Assembly (NCBI GenBank): GCA_947652605.1
Contig: OX393581.1
Location: 52,723,924 to 52,787,923, forward strand
Length of the DNA: 64,000 bases
Reading direction: 5' to 3'
DNA from: Elmis aenea
Lineage: Eukaryota > Arthropoda > Insecta > Coleoptera > Elmidae
Part shown: in pieces, positions 11,241 through 24,092 of the stretch
Layout: each line of letters starts with the position of its first letter
Numbering within the stretch: position 1 is the first letter of the stretch
The notes under the pieces: generated by a model
What the model was told of the DNA's origin: nothing
Databases searched by the model: none
Seen by the model: only the letters and a program-made list of their open reading frames with translations
Made by a program: the position numbers and the translations under genes

Positions 11241-14200
11241 GGTTTTTTCAATTCACTGGACTCGAGACAAAAAAATTTGAAAAGTCTCGGGGAATCCCGG
11301 GACTCGAGACTTTGATTATTTTCGTTTGAAACGTAAAAAAACAAATTACATTATTAATGAAAAAACAGATATATACCTGTATGTAAGTAGGTATAAGTAA
11401 ATGTATTTAAACAAATGGCAAATATTTTCTATGCTATCATATTTATTTAATGAGTATATATAAAATAGGTACATATTTAAATGAAATTATTACATCGAGG
11501 TAATGATAAAAAAATTAATACATTTTACTTTTGCCTGGCAAAATAGGATTTACGAAGGAGTCAGATAGCCTATTTCTAATTTTTGTGACAAATATTCCTC
11601 CAATAAAAAATGTTCGCTCACTTTCCGTTGATGTTGGCTTAATTGTGAGCAATGATTCATACAAAAGATCTAGATTCGGAGTTCGGTTCCCACTCCTTTT
11701 GATAGTTGTATATTTTGTTTTTCACGGTTGAAGTTCTTTGCGGGTTCAGTAATTCCTTGTTTAATTCTTTTTGAATTGACATATTAGTGAGCTGACACAC
11801 TGTTTTCAGTCAACGCCCTGTATATGTTATAATACTGACAAAAAACACAATTTTCGAAACATTCCAGCTTCATGATTCAGTTTTTGCCAAGCAGCTGTCA
11901 TTTTTTGTAATGCAAAAAGTAATTTACGACATGAGAATTTCCGATAACTGCGCTTTCACTGAAATCGCCTTGTGCCGTTAAAAAAAATACAAAAAAAGTT
12001 TTGCATAAGCCTCTATTTTATCAACTTTTTACGGTTGAAATATGTGTTACTGCGTCTATCTACCGAAACGTCAACTTGTCAAGACAATTTATAAAGTAGG
12101 TATTTATGAAAAACGTTTGATATTACAGTCATTTATTTCAGTATTCGTAAAATATATACTTAGCTCGAATATTAGTTGCAGTTAAGACCAACAAAGAAAT
12201 TTCCTCAATTTGGTTTATTATATAAGTTCATTCGATTTTGTTTCATTCAGTTTTCAAACAAAAACACGCATTTCTCATAGGCAGGGGTGCAGTAGAAGCA
12301 AGAACAGCTTATGCGCCCCACAAAAAAATGGGGGTCCTTAGAAACAACTACAATAAAAGTATTTTAAAAGATAATTTCAAAACTTATAATCACTTCTATT
12401 TAATTTGTGTGCACGTTTGAGGATTTGCACATGGTATAAAATTAACTCTAGATTTTTGAGCCAAAAAGATGATTTAAATACCAGGTGCAAATATTTTTTC
12501 ACTGAAAATTTAGGGAAAATAATAATTCAGAAGTATTTTCTTCTTAATGCCTTGTTTTAGCTATGTTTATTTAAATAAGTATAGAATAATCTATAAAATA
12601 ATTTCTTTGGTTGTAATAAAGAATAATGTTTTTGAAAACGAATTTTCACACTTATTACTAAAAATATTTAATTTTTTAGTGTTCTTGTGGCAGTAGAAAT
12701 TACAGAAGAATTACTACTGGGCAAAGCAAATTACCAGAACTTTCAATTTTAGCTGTTGAGTATCAACGAACTTCTAAAATAAATTTAATAGTTTTAAATA
12801 ATCATTTGGCAAATGCAAAAGTAGAAATTGTTGAGCTTTAATTTCAATGCATTAAAAGTTTCATTCGAAAAGATTTCGTGGAAACCAGTTAAATAATTTA
12901 CGGAATTGGTTATGATTTAGTTAGATGTCCACAAATGCAACTGATCAAAAATTCAATAGGAAGAAACTCGAATTTATACATTATGGTAATTTTTTATTGA
13001 TTGAAAAAGGAATAAGGAAGCATCAGCTTCAAAAACCTTGAGACAAAAAAGCGAATCCGAGAATAATAATAATAATTAATAATAATAGCTTACATAATCC
13101 AAGTTATGTTAGATTTGAATTGTAAAAAACAAGGTCAAAATTAGTTTACCTAGATTATTTTGTTGTTTTTATACAATGGTAAACAATTGTATGCAATGCT
13201 TTTATAATAAATACGTAATCTTAAATTTTTTAAATGTCGTATAAACGAAAGAGTAAAAAAACACAGCTTTCATTTAATTTACAGAAACAAAATATAATGA
13301 GCTTTAGAAGCTTCTGTAAAAAATTAATTATTTTACCTCAAAATTGCTGTTACCAAAGATGCAGCATTTAAGAGTGAGAGGTAATTAAAACTTTTTTTAA
13401 TCACATCTTGACAATTTATTTTCGTCAACTTTAGTTTTGAAAGTATTGTAAATTAACTGTTTGTTTGTGAATAATTGGACCATTACTTTTGGGAAGTGCA
13501 AAGCAAAATACACAACCAAGATAAAAATTATCGCTCGACGGATTTCCTGATACGATTTCGTCACACACTTTTGCAGTGTTAATGAATTAATGTGCATTTA
13601 TTGTTTTTATACTCTTGCCAGTGTATTCATAAAAAAAAAATGAGGACATGGCATTGGAACATATCTCTAAGTCAATAATGATTTTGCGCTGTTTTTCGCA
13701 GAGATATTGTTATTTATAGAATAGATGCCAGTCTGGTATGTACAATTTAGTTTAGTTTTAAAGATTATTCGTTTTTAAAGAACAGTAAATTAAATTTAGT
13801 TTATTTCATGAACATTTAAAAAATGTTTGAAATTCATTTGGCTGCAAGTATTTGACTAAAACTGGCTACAGATTGTATTTTATAACTATCTAGTTTATAG
13901 AAGGTTGGGAGACGTAAAAACATATTAAATTATGTATATATTATGTTATGTTTTTACAAATTCCTTCTTCAGTTACTTCGTATTGCAAATACCTAATTGT
14001 AAGCTACTTAAATTTCATGTTAATCTGCATCTTAATGGATGTTTAATGCATGACATCTCTCCAGTTTCGGTTTTTCGAACTCAATGTTGATCAAAACACA
14101 ACACGCAATTTATTTAAGGGTCTCAATGTAACAATTGCTGAATTAGTTTTTAAGATAGGGACTTTGTTGTGCGGAAAAAATAATTACAGCCCAGACGGCA

Positions 14201-14699
14201 CAGTTTAAACGATCAACTTCTCATTTCTCTTTTATTTATGGTACTTATTATGAAGTGTAATTAATGAGACTAATTTGTAATGATGGGATGCAGTTTTTAG
14301 CTGCTGTTCTCTGTTGACTTAGTAGAAGCTCAATGGAATAACACGAGTTAACTGTTAACATATTATTCGATTCGTAGTCTTGTAATTAATTGTATGAGTA
14401 TTATAACATTGTACTCACACAACTATCAATATAAAACTATAAATAAAATTAAAGCATTTTCATGTTTTTTTTTTGTAATAATTTAAATAAAGATGGAACT
14501 GTAAGATTGACACATCTGTAAAAGATTTTAGTTACAGTGGTGTGCATAATAATAGAGTATTAAAAGAGATCCATTTTTCAGTATTGAAATAAAAAAAAAA
14601 CGGTAAGTCCTATTGTGTTTTATAGTTTATTATAGTTGTTGATTCGGTTTTTAACAAAAAAAAATTATCAGTAGTAATATAACAAGTGCATTGAAAATT
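11241..14699. other. Gene-free AT-rich DNA
   Basis: I see no gene, structural RNA or clear repeat in this long stretch. Open frames here are short and lack features. Confidence 0.4.
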
Positions 14700-14810
14700 A
14701 TCGATAATTTTTGGTAAATATGCCCGAATGCAAGTTGAGCTGAAAAAAAAACGAGTGATTTTTTTCTGATTCAACTTGCATTAGTGAAGATTTGTCAAAA
14801 ATTATAGATT
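14700..14810 (+). ncRNA. Candidate hairpin transcript or snap-back repeat
   Basis: Two arms of about 50 nt, 14,700-14,752 and 14,757-14,810, are imperfect inverted copies (about 75-80% match) around a very short loop. The best block is AATGCAAGTTGA against TCAACTTGCATT. The shape is that of a long pre-miRNA-like or hairpin-siRNA stem. A small foldback transposon is the alternative. Confidence 0.25.
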
Positions 14811-15017
14811 GTTTGCAATGCTCGAGTTATATTTTGTCAGAAAATTTCCTTCACCTAACCTAACTGTCAAATTAATGTATGTTATGTCAAATTTTACAAG
14901 TACTGTCAGAGTGGTGCGTCAGGGGTGTGGTTTAATCCATATTAAAGTAACGCTACTAGTCGCCGAATTCGTCAAAAAATTATCAAGACCAAAATATTTA
15001 ATTCCCTCTCCAAATTT

Positions 15018-15166
15018 ATATTTTCGACCATCACAAACTCAGATTTATTAGAAACGACCAATAAATGCATGAAAATCTGTTAATTGCGAAAAGGATATTA
15101 TCAGTGTATGATTATGTTTATTGGTCATTTCTAGGAAATCTGAGTTTGTTATTGGTCGAAAACGCA
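15018..15166. repeat. Inverted repeat, ~48-bp arms
   Basis: The left arm (TTTTCGACCA, then CACAAACTCAGATTT) returns inverted at 15,115-15,165 (AAATCTGAGTTTGTTATTGG). A third related word, GGTTGAAAAGGCAAATTCGA, follows at about 15,266. It is probably a small foldback or MITE. No coding content. Confidence 0.55.
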
Positions 15167-15936
15167 AATTTGACAGAAGGATCAACATCTGACAGGGGAA
15201 TGTAAAGTTATTACCGTGTAATAATGCTCCTTATTGGTAGTCTCTTGAAGATTTAAGATTAGTGATTGGTTGAAAAGGCAAATTCGACAGGTGAAGGAAG
15301 TTTTCAACATAACAACTTGTTTTTTTTTCCTTAGATGGAGACTAACTCTATTTATTTTAGTATCTGCTGAAACTGTTTCCAAAAATTATGTTGAAATAGG
15401 GGTTGATTTAACACAGGTGCTATATGCACGGGGTGGTGCATTGACTAGGGTTGCTAATAAGCAAATTATTCGGGAAATAATCAATAAAACCATAACCAAC
15501 CTCATAAATTTTGTCCCGAAAGCGACAAAGGAGCATGTTTCTTGCGTTTAACAGCAAGTTGAACAAGTGAATAGAATATATACCTTTTTAATCAAAGTTT
15601 ACACACAGTTTACAGAATATGCCAAACAACTTGGTGTGACATTATCATATAATGCAAAAAAGTATAATTGTCTACTTCGAATTCCAAAGATAAGGATCGA
15701 TTTTTTTGTTCGGGGCAGCCGACTTAAGGTTTATGTGTACTTGTCAGCCAATTTTTTATTATACATACAATGCGAGCATGAAAACTTACGTTTGCATACG
15801 AAGTTTTCAATAAATGGTGGTAATTTATTGACACTGGCTGAATTTTAAAAACAGTCAAATATTTGCCTGCACAAATGTTTGCTGTAAAAATTATAGTTGT
15901 ATGTTTCTTACCAAGTACTTGCAACGTACAATAATT

Positions 15937-15983
15937 CTTCTTCTTCTTAATCGGTTCCTCTTGTATACCTTTCGGTTTCGAGG
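15937..15983 (-). mobile_element. 47-bp LINE insertion with 12-bp target duplication
   Basis: The 12-mer CGTACAATAATT occurs at 15,925-15,936 and again at 15,984-15,995. Between them lie 47 bp that match, on the minus strand, the extreme 3' end of the LINE at 7,395 (TCGAAACCGAAAGG, then GAACCGATT, then GAAGAAGAAG). This is a target-primed insertion truncated almost at once. It fixes the true 3' end of this LINE family as a GAA repeat. Confidence 0.85.
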
Positions 15984-15995
15984 CGTACAATAATT

Positions 15996-16711
15996 TTGAA
16001 ACAATATTTCACCATTTACATCCATGGCAGGATCTATTGTATTTATAGTAAAGCACTGTTGCTTTGAATTAAAGTTAAAAATTGTAGTAATTTATTCCAA
16101 ATTCAGTTTTATGTGTTAATCAATACAAGTTCTTTTATACTCGAATGAATCACACTAACAAATCGATTGCAAATATACATATTTAGGATCTATTTGAAAC
16201 AATTAATGTTGATTTCGCATTAGTTTTAATGTTATTTATTGTTGAAATTCTACCAAATTCTTTGTTAGTCTTTTTTTTTAAAGGTTATTGATGTGGAATA
16301 GAGGCCCTTTATTATAATCAAGGGCGAGGGTGACATAAGGGATGCGAATAAGCCACCTGCTTATTTTAATTTTGGTAACTAAGGGCTAAATAATTTAAAC
16401 ACATGTATTGTTTTGTGCATATTTTAGATAAATAAGGCTGTTTTTTGGTAAAAATGGCAAACACATTTCATGTTTCGTTGTCCTAGCAATGTCTCCATGA
16501 TTAACTTGTCTTTTAAAAACTATTTTTTCACTTAAGTACATTCTAAAATTTCCCTCAATGAACATTTATATTAGCTCAACTTAATTCAACATTACATGTT
16601 TTTAATTTGCTACTAAGCTTTGTAAGTATTCTTTTTATACTAAAATTGCCCTTTCTTATTACCTTTGTTGTATTGTGTCAAAATCAACCCCTTCTAGAAA
16701 TAGTGACTGAA
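15996..16711. other. Gene-free AT-rich DNA
   Basis: No supported feature was found in this stretch. Confidence 0.4.
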
Positions 16712-16865
16712 ATTGGAGAATGGAAAAAATAAACATGACTTAGCTAATATTCGCAGACGACATGGTCTTAGTCGCGGAAACAGAAAAGATTCTGCAACAT
16801 AATCTAGAAACTCTAAATGGAAAAATCAGTATGAAAATAAATATAGAAAAAACTAAAACTATAAA
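16712..16865 (+). mobile_element. LINE reverse transcriptase fragment with FADD box
   Basis: The + strand reads LIFADDMVLVAETEKILQHN, which holds the catalytic FADD box of a non-LTR reverse transcriptase, followed by a lysine-rich stretch. A stop codon (TAG, 16,741-16,743) lies just before it. It shares near-identical DNA with the minus-strand piece at 10,196-10,372, so the two belong to one family. Confidence 0.8.
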
Positions 16866-16869
16866 CTGA

Positions 16870-17172
16870 ATTGCTTTAGGATTTATTTCTTTCGGAAGAA
16901 TTTCTAGAGTGGTTTAGAGACCCTCGTCCCTTCATCATCAGTAGAATATGTTGTCATTGATTTATTTTTCACATGAAACTGTTGTCCTACATAACACAAA
17001 CCACAAGTGCATTGATTCTGTAAATTCCTTCGCAATTGCAAAGTGTTATTGGTCTGGTTTAATTTGATGTGATCCTTCACACGAGTTTTAATGTTTCGTT
17101 TAGTTTTTCCTACATAACGCCAACCACAAGTACAATTGATTTTGTAAATTTCTTCGTAATTTCAAGGTGGTT
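16870..17172 (-). mobile_element. Penelope-like element, GIY-YIG endonuclease remnant
   Basis: The minus strand encodes EIYKINCTCGWRYVGKTKRN followed by IKTRVKDHIK. This matches the GIY-YIG nuclease core of Penelope-like retroelements (GIYKI, then a Cys pair, then YVG-x-T-x-R). A second, frameshifted copy of the same segment lies next to it (about 16,960-17,045). After it comes a terminal region with TACTGATGATGAAGGGACGA, a typical post-ORF motif. It is dead. The duplication of the GIY-YIG segment is unusual. Confidence 0.7.
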
Positions 17173-17479
17173 TATACTTAAACTCTCTATAAAGCCAATG
17201 TATAGTTTAGCTGTGTCTTATGATACTATTTTTTGTTGTCTGTTTTAAGCGTCAGTGTATGTGCGTGCTGGAGGTATGTGCGCGCGCTCTTGCATTTCTG
17301 AGTGCTTATATTTAAACACACATTGATAAATTCTGTATTACATAAACACCGTTACTTTAAATATTTGGGAAAGTGGGCTTTTTACGCACAATGTGCTGTG
17401 CGGTGTCGGTATAACGCAGGAAAACGAAATGTAATTACTCTGTAACATTTTTTAGCTTTGGCTGTTGATTGAGCGAGTG

Positions 17480-17950
17480 TGTCAGTACTAGAAATCTTCT
17501 CCGACGCTGTCTTGGCCTAAAACTCGCACACCTAACAGACCTTGCGGATGTAAACACGGCGACTCTAGCAAGGAAGCGCTATAAAATGCAGCGGCTAATG
17601 CAGCGAGTGGTTAGCCTTGGCCACTAAACCACACGACATTTCATGGGGTTCTTTACACTCAAATCAGGCCCTCCCGACCCCGCCAACTTCTTTTCCTAGG
17701 GTGGCACAGTTAGCTTTTACATAGCAGCAATTGTTCCTTGAATAATTTAGCATCTGCGCGGGCACCTGATGGACAGCGGACAACAAATTATTACTTATTG
17801 GCGAATAATGTCCAAAGGCTCGCGGTTTGCGCCTGTCATATCAAATCGAACGCCCTAGTAAATTAGAAACCTCCCCTTCTGCGATGGTACAATTGCACTC
17901 CAGGACCGGACACGGGCAATGCGATGGATTACAATAACTTTGGGCCCCCA
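17480..17950. promoter_or_regulatory. GC-rich non-coding block
   Basis: This 470-bp block is GC-rich with no long frame and no recognised motif. It stands out sharply from AT-rich flanks. A conserved enhancer or an unrecognised old repeat are both possible. Confidence 0.25.
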
Positions 17951-18049
17951 ACTATCAAAAATTATACAATTTTATAAGCTTTAAGAACAATAAATATGTA
18001 AAAAAAACGCATATGTCGAAGTTTCAGATAATCTTCTACAAAAACGAAC

Positions 18050-18180
18050 AAAAATATAATCTTTCAAGCTTTCGCGGCCGTTGTCCATGTCTTCGTTACC
18101 CGGTTACTTGTTGACGTTTCGACCATATTGTCATGGTCTTCTTCAAAACGACTGACGGGGAACGATACCTTAAGTTTTAA
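18050..18180 (-). mobile_element. Penelope-like terminal fragment
   Basis: The minus strand carries GAAGACCATGACAATATGGT and then CGAAACGTCAACAAGTAACC. This style of sequence is found at the ends of Penelope-like elements. It lies about 0.9 kb beyond the GIY-YIG piece and may derive from the same insertion. Confidence 0.5.
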
Positions 18181-18589
18181 CAGTATTAAGAATATTTTTT
18201 ACGATTCACATAACTGTAGCAATAGAAGAAAATTCATTCAGTGTATTAAAACTGATGAATTCGATTAGCAATGTCTAACCATTGATTATTTAATCGACTT
18301 TCTTCGGTAACGGAAAAAGATATTATTTAAGAACGTGGTTTTATTACAAACATTGTTAAAATCGCATATTTTAAGTTATTATTCAACATTTATTATCGGT
18401 TAGTATGATTTTTAGTTTTGAAACAAACAAAAAGTAACCCAAAACTATTACTTAAAACAAAGTTTCGTTTACATAATAGTTTCTTGCTTCTTGTAAGAGT
18501 TATGGTTAAGTTTGTCAAAAATTTTAAGAGGAAATCATGGACTTTTGACGAAAATTAGCAACATTTCTTTACACAACAGCTTCCCATTT

Positions 18590-19400
18590 TTCTTTGAATT
18601 TCTTCTTCTACTTTTTCTTTAATTTTCCCACAAACCAAAAATCATCTGATCTTTTTTCTTTTCTATTACTAATCCCATCCATCTTTAGCGTGATCCATCT
18701 CTTTTCCTCTTCGTGTCTACTTAATTTTATAGCAAAATCGTTGTTATTATCTCATTCTGTAATCTCTTGATGTGCCCTAGTCATTATAATCATTGTATTC
18801 TTGCAATGGTTGTTAATTTTTGTCGACTTCTTGTTCGTTCTTCTTGCTCGCCAGTCTCTTTTGTGACCCCATTTACTTTTCTGAGTGTCCTCTTTCCCAT
18901 ACTTCCAGTTTCGTCTATTGAGAATTTAACATAAAGAACTATTGAACGAATGATAAATTTAAATTTTTGCTTTCCTGGGCGCTTTTTTTGACTTTAACAT
19001 CGTTGTTAGAGCTCCAGACTTCTACTTCCTTTTGGCAGTTGCTTTGTCATTTCTTCTCCTTGCTCATTTGTTTTTTAGTCAACGACACTCCTGAGATTCT
19101 TAACTTCCAACTATTTCTAAGTTATATTCCTTTTTACTTTCGCCATACGTAGTATGAAGAAAGTATTGTTTCTCCGAAATGTTATCCTGAAAACATCCCC
19201 TTTGTGATCTTCATTGCTCCTCATCCCCATATATTTTATCATCTGCTCATTTTAACCAAATTATCCAACATGATTCTTTGCATTTATTTTTTCAGTATTC
19301 TTTTAATTCCTCTTCGTGTTATCAATATTAGATCATCAATCCAAGCAACACATTGATATTAACGATGGTAAATGCTTTTGGTATATATCTCATTCTTCCT
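18590..19400 (-). mobile_element. Faint decayed retroelement, unclassified
   Basis: Pyrimidine-rich + strand DNA reads on the minus strand as broken lysine/arginine-rich coding scraps. One scrap, AWIDDLILITRRG near 19,300-19,350, resembles the catalytic box of an LTR-type reverse transcriptase. No continuous frame exists and the assignment is weak. Confidence 0.25.
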
Positions 19401-20119
19401 TAAAACTTTTTCATAGACCAAAGTTAAAAAAAATCGAAGCCACCTTGTCTTTATCTTTGGTTCACTTTGACTATTTGAGACCAGGTCCTCAATGAGTGAC
19501 CTTACATTTTGCGTTGCTTGGTGTACATTTTGTTAAGTTCATTATTTTTCTAGGATTGTGATATATTTTCCTCCTCCCAAGTGCCCCTCAATTGAGGGTG
19601 TTGGTTATAACTGCGTGCTGCTCTATCTTGGGCTTTGTAGAATATTGTTGAAGAGTTTCTCTTAATCAACTCCCCAAGATTTTTGTTTACTTTTGTGATG
19701 TGATGATTAGCAACCCTTAATCCTTTTTTTGCGTTTAGTCCCCTTGAAATCTGGTTATTGCACCAAAGGGTCTGGTGACTGTTAGATAACGCGCTTGGGT
19801 GAACGTCCGGCCTTAGAATTTTGGACAATACGAGCCAATCTTTGACGTACTTAAAGCTAAGTGGTAGAGGATGGGGGGCCCCAAGTATTATTCGCATCCG
19901 GGCCCGGAACAATACTTAGCCGGCCCTGATTTCGCTACCGATCGTGTATTGTTTCACAACCACTTGCGCTTATTAAAAGTAAAGAATCATTTAACTAAAT
20001 AAGGAAGTATTTTACTGGTGTTTTAAGCAGGGATAGGGAAATTCGGAAACAATTTACAACCTACCCCGCTCGCAAAGTTTACATAATTGGGCTATAATAT
20101 TGGGTTCTTGATTGACTAG

Positions 20120-20680
20120 CTTATATAAAGGGTAGATTTAGCCACAAAAAATTGGGTAATTCCATTGTTGGTCTTCCGCGAGTTACTGACCATCACTTAT
20201 AGGTAAGATAATGTCCTAGAGAGATACTAGAAGTAGGCAATAGAAAGAGAGGAGAGTTTTTCTAGCCGTTCGTATGCAATCCTAAACACCTTACCCCGCG
20301 AGTATATTTGATATCCCCACCACCGCGATAAAACCCGCACCCCCGCTTGTTGCGTGTGTCTGATATCCAACCCCCCACTAAACGTAGGGTTTCGTTCAAA
20401 CATTTTTCAGAATTCGTGCGGGCGTTTTGATGAAAAGTTGTATGCGTAAAAAAGTGCGCGCAGTGCGTGCATTCAGTTGTTGGCCGCATATACAATCGCA
20501 TTCACCGCATCAGTTGGCTTGCAACGCCCAATCCGACTAAGTAGATTAAAAATAGTTTAAAACAAATTCGGACACATATATTTCACGCAACAGTTTCTGA
20601 TTGTTGCCACGTTGTAGTTTAATAGTGCAAATGTGCATGGACTATAGTGAATTCTAGTTTCATTCATCATTTTAAAATGT
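20120..20680 (+). promoter_or_regulatory. Candidate promoter and untranslated first exon(s)
   Basis: A TATA-type box (TATATAAAG) lies at 20,122-20,130. A good donor (ATAG then GTAAGATA) follows at 20,203, and another (AAAAT then GTAAGTC) at 20,679. An initiator-like TCAGTT lies at 20,510. The region is richer in CpG than its flanks. Since the BTB-Psq coding exon opens with a splice acceptor at 24,056, at least one upstream untranslated exon must exist. These are the nearest good candidates, but nothing proves the link. Confidence 0.3.
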
Positions 20681-21179
20681 AAGTCTTTAATCCGTTTTTC
20701 AGGCTGCATTTTTTTGAATAATCCGAAAAAATAAATTTCCGTTTTTTTAGTGCAATATTAACAACCCCCGAGTTATGTTAATTTCTCCGAGGCAGGTGCT
20801 TTTTTAATGCAAATTAGACTCACCCCAGCGCAAGCAAACACGAACAGTGCATCTTCATATTTAATAAAAACGAGTAACCCAGATTTTTCGTAATAAATAA
20901 TCGATATTTTTGTTTACACGATTAATTTTCCAATAACAACTTGTTTAATTGTAGTAAATATTGTTGGCGATACCAAAATATTGCTAAAGTGATTCGGATT
21001 TTTCGGACGAATAGGCCAAAGTTCGGGATCTAAAGGTTATAACAACATTGGCACTTGCAAAATTTGCTAATATTATTACTGGTACAGCTGCAGATTGAGA
21101 AAACAATCAACATACAATTAAAAGTCCAGCGGTAACGACAAATTATTAATTGTGTGAACAATTTTTTTGGCGCATAATA

Positions 21180-21700
21180 AAATCATTTTTGGTGCTGTTC
21201 CTTAATTTATCCAGCGTGCGCTTTTTCCCCCAAAAAACTGGCTTGTAAACCGGATGTGTGTTGACATTGAAACTTTGTTTACCGCTTTTGGCACGATTAC
21301 TTTTTGGCATTTTTTGCGTTGCGTCATTGTTTTTCTTGTTTGTGCGTTTTCGTAGTATCGCGCCAATGCTAATCGCGGTGTGTTTTTTAAAATGTTATTT
21401 TGTGTCGGGACGGGAGCGCGTTATAAGGGTTTTTAGGCGGGGTGCGGAAATTGAACGGGCCAATAGAATTTCTCGTCCTCAAACGGGACGGGGTAAATGC
21501 GTGCCAAAGCCCAAACTTGGCTAAAGTAACTGAGTGCATGTGTGCGTGAAAAGACGGGGGTTGCAACGAAGTGCAGTGAGTTTCGCTTTGTTTTAGCTCT
21601 TAAAAGGCGTATTCCGTGACAAAATTGACCGGTTTTTGGCGATTTTAGCCCAAAAACTTGCGCTTTTTCGGCACTATCTTTGTGCAACACGCCTTAACTG
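21180..21700. promoter_or_regulatory. GC/CpG-richer block
   Basis: This is a second CpG-rich patch about 1 kb after the candidate promoter. Open frames on both strands lack domain features. It may be part of the same regulatory region. Confidence 0.25.
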
Positions 21701-22194
21701 TATGTGCCACAAAAATTAGTCACTAATTAAGTAAGAAAAACGCGCGAGACGGCGTAAAAACAGGCTTATAATTCAATTCAGCGCCTTTGGATCACCGCAA
21801 CTGGAAAATTTCTTGAATAAATAATGTTTTGATGGTCCTATACCGTCCCAATCACGTGACCATTACGATACGTAACGTTAAAACATTTTTAAACCCTCAA
21901 TTTTTAAACTTACCTACCCTCAATGTACCAATCAAATTCCAAAATTCACGTCCGCGCCGTTGCGCTGTTTTTTCGGAAACCATTCTTCAAAACATGCGCT
22001 CGCCGAAGATAAAATATTAAACGCTGGTACCTATTAAAATTTCTTACAGGATCTAATCTGTATTAACATATCCGGTTTCAAAACTGTTATCAGTTGATGT
22101 AATTTATGATCCTCAAAATTTAATCGAAATTTTGTGAACAGTAAGGGTTTGCTTCTCAATAATGTGTGTGAATTGTATTTGGTACATCGTTCGA

Positions 22195-22500
22195 CTTGCG
22201 TAAGGTGATAAAATATAATCAGAAATGTAAATTTGCAAGGACCATATGTTGATTTTTATGGTGATGTACCCGTAAATTTTTTGCTCCATTCGTTTTATGA
22301 ATTTTAGTAACGAAAAAGTGTACATTCCCATATTTTTTGAGTTGCGTAAGATAAAAAAATATCAGAAATGTAAATTTGCAAGGACCATATATTGATTGTT
22401 ATGGAAATGTACGCGTTATTTCTTTTGCTCCACTACTATTTTCGTTTTATGAAATTAAGTAACGAAAAAGTGTACATTCACATATTTTTTGAATTTTGCT
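22195..22500. repeat. Two-copy tandem duplication, ~145-150-bp unit
   Basis: The words AGAAATGTAAATTTGCAAGG (22,221 and 22,364) and GTAACGAAAAAGTGTACATT (22,307 and 22,459) each occur twice with the same order and spacing. The copies differ by small indels. No coding role is visible. Confidence 0.75.
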
Positions 22501-23282
22501 CGTTTTTGGGTAAGTCACGATTTGAAAACAATTTTCCAAATTAATAAAATGCCGCGTCATTACCTTGAAAAGCAGAATTTTCGTTTTTCGGGTCTTATTA
22601 CAGCGAAAATCTTGCATGCATGTGTACACGCGTCGTTATAATCTTCAATAATTAAAGTAAATGTTTACCAATTTAGCCTTCGTAAATGCTTGCAGCTAAG
22701 TGACCACTATTTAATATCAAATTTAAACGCCATAATTATTTGTGTAATAAAGCATGCGCTGTCCCAAGAGCGGGAAAGAAACTTGTTTGCAATTATGTTG
22801 GGAGGGATAAATCGGGCTTTATATTTTCAAAAAAAAGCGTTAGATGTACTGCAGTTGTATCAGCCATTTCACAAACAACAATTCGTATGTTTATCAAGCT
22901 TATGTTGCTTTTAAAATGACCGCGTTATATTTTACTTCTGTAAAGTTTATTACGGTATGAAAAGCAATGTAATTCTTGCAATATTTTTTAACTTACAGCG
23001 AAAATTTCGTGTTAAATGGTTACAAAAATGAGTTATTCAACATATCCAAATACATTTGTAGACATTTTAAATTTGTTATTCGTTAAAAGGCTATTTCTAA
23101 AAGCTCAGACCAAATTACGTTTTTATCATGGTTTTTGGAAATATCAATTGAATTGGGCACAAAATTTTAATATTTGTCAATGTTTTCTTGATTTAACTGA
23201 TTCATGTTGGGTGATTTTATGTTTTATTATTGGGTTGTTGCTTACGAAATGGGTCTTTTCGGTTTTCAAATAAAACGTTTAA

Positions 23283-23792
23283 ATAACTTTACTGAAAGTA
23301 AGTTTATTTAGTCAAAATAATTTCCGTTCTTTTCGATACAAATTTGCTAACGTTCTGAAACCATACATGTTTTTTCCCTTTAAATAGAAGTTAAAAAACA
23401 ATTCGAAGACACTTTTCAAGACTCATAAATTCATTCAGATGCCTCAAAAAATTAAAATCTGTGAGTGCTAAGTCCGGAGAATAAGGTGGATGGTCTAGAA
23501 CTTCATATTATAATTCCTTAATGTTTATTAATGCTTTTTTGTGCCACATGGAGATGTGTAATGTCGTGCAGTAGATTTTTTGACCATGCACCGTTGATTT
23601 TACTTCATGAACCTGTTCAATTTTTGAACAGTACATTTTTGAATTCGATTGCAAACCCTCCGTTGTCTTCCAAACAATAAGGATAACTTTCTTTTGGTAC
23701 AATTCTGGTTTGGGAAAATATTTCGCGGACTCCTTGAGGTCCAACGAGGATCTTGATTGCTTTGAATTATTGTAAATAATCAATTTCTTACC
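23283..23792 (-). mobile_element. mariner transposase relic
   Basis: The minus strand reads KLIIYNNSKQSRSSLDLKES, KPELYQKKVILIVWKTTEGL and, after a stop and an internal deletion, HPPYSPDLALTDFNFLRHL. The last block is the conserved motif around the third catalytic Asp of mariner transposases. The copy is full of stops and lacks the N-terminal DNA-binding part. It sits about 265 bp before the first coding exon of the BTB-Psq gene, in its upstream intron. Confidence 0.85.
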
Positions 23793-24092
23793 TTAAGTTA
23801 GTGAACGATCCAAAAAAATTATCTTTTATGAAGAGTTCATGAAACATGTAGGTACCTATACTGATAATCGCGTCGCTTTGCTGTGTGCTCATTTCTCTAA
23901 TTGTTTTTCTTGACTGTCTTTAATTCTTCATCATTGTTTCAGAGCTTTGCGCTGCTTCTTCACTAGGTCTTATCATGATTGTTTTAATTAATTGCGCTGT
24001 GTAATATTATTTGAAGTTGTCTTTATTGAAGAAAATAAAATGTTTGTTTATTTCAGTGGCCGCCAACGGAGGCTTCTCCAGAATTTTCAAAA

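Noticed and set aside
19550..19912. 120-codon minus-strand frame
   Set aside because: No recognised domain. The GC-rich end near 19,870-19,930 (GGGCCGGCTAAGT and GGGCCCC words) looks more like the end of an old hAT-type repeat, but no partner end was found.
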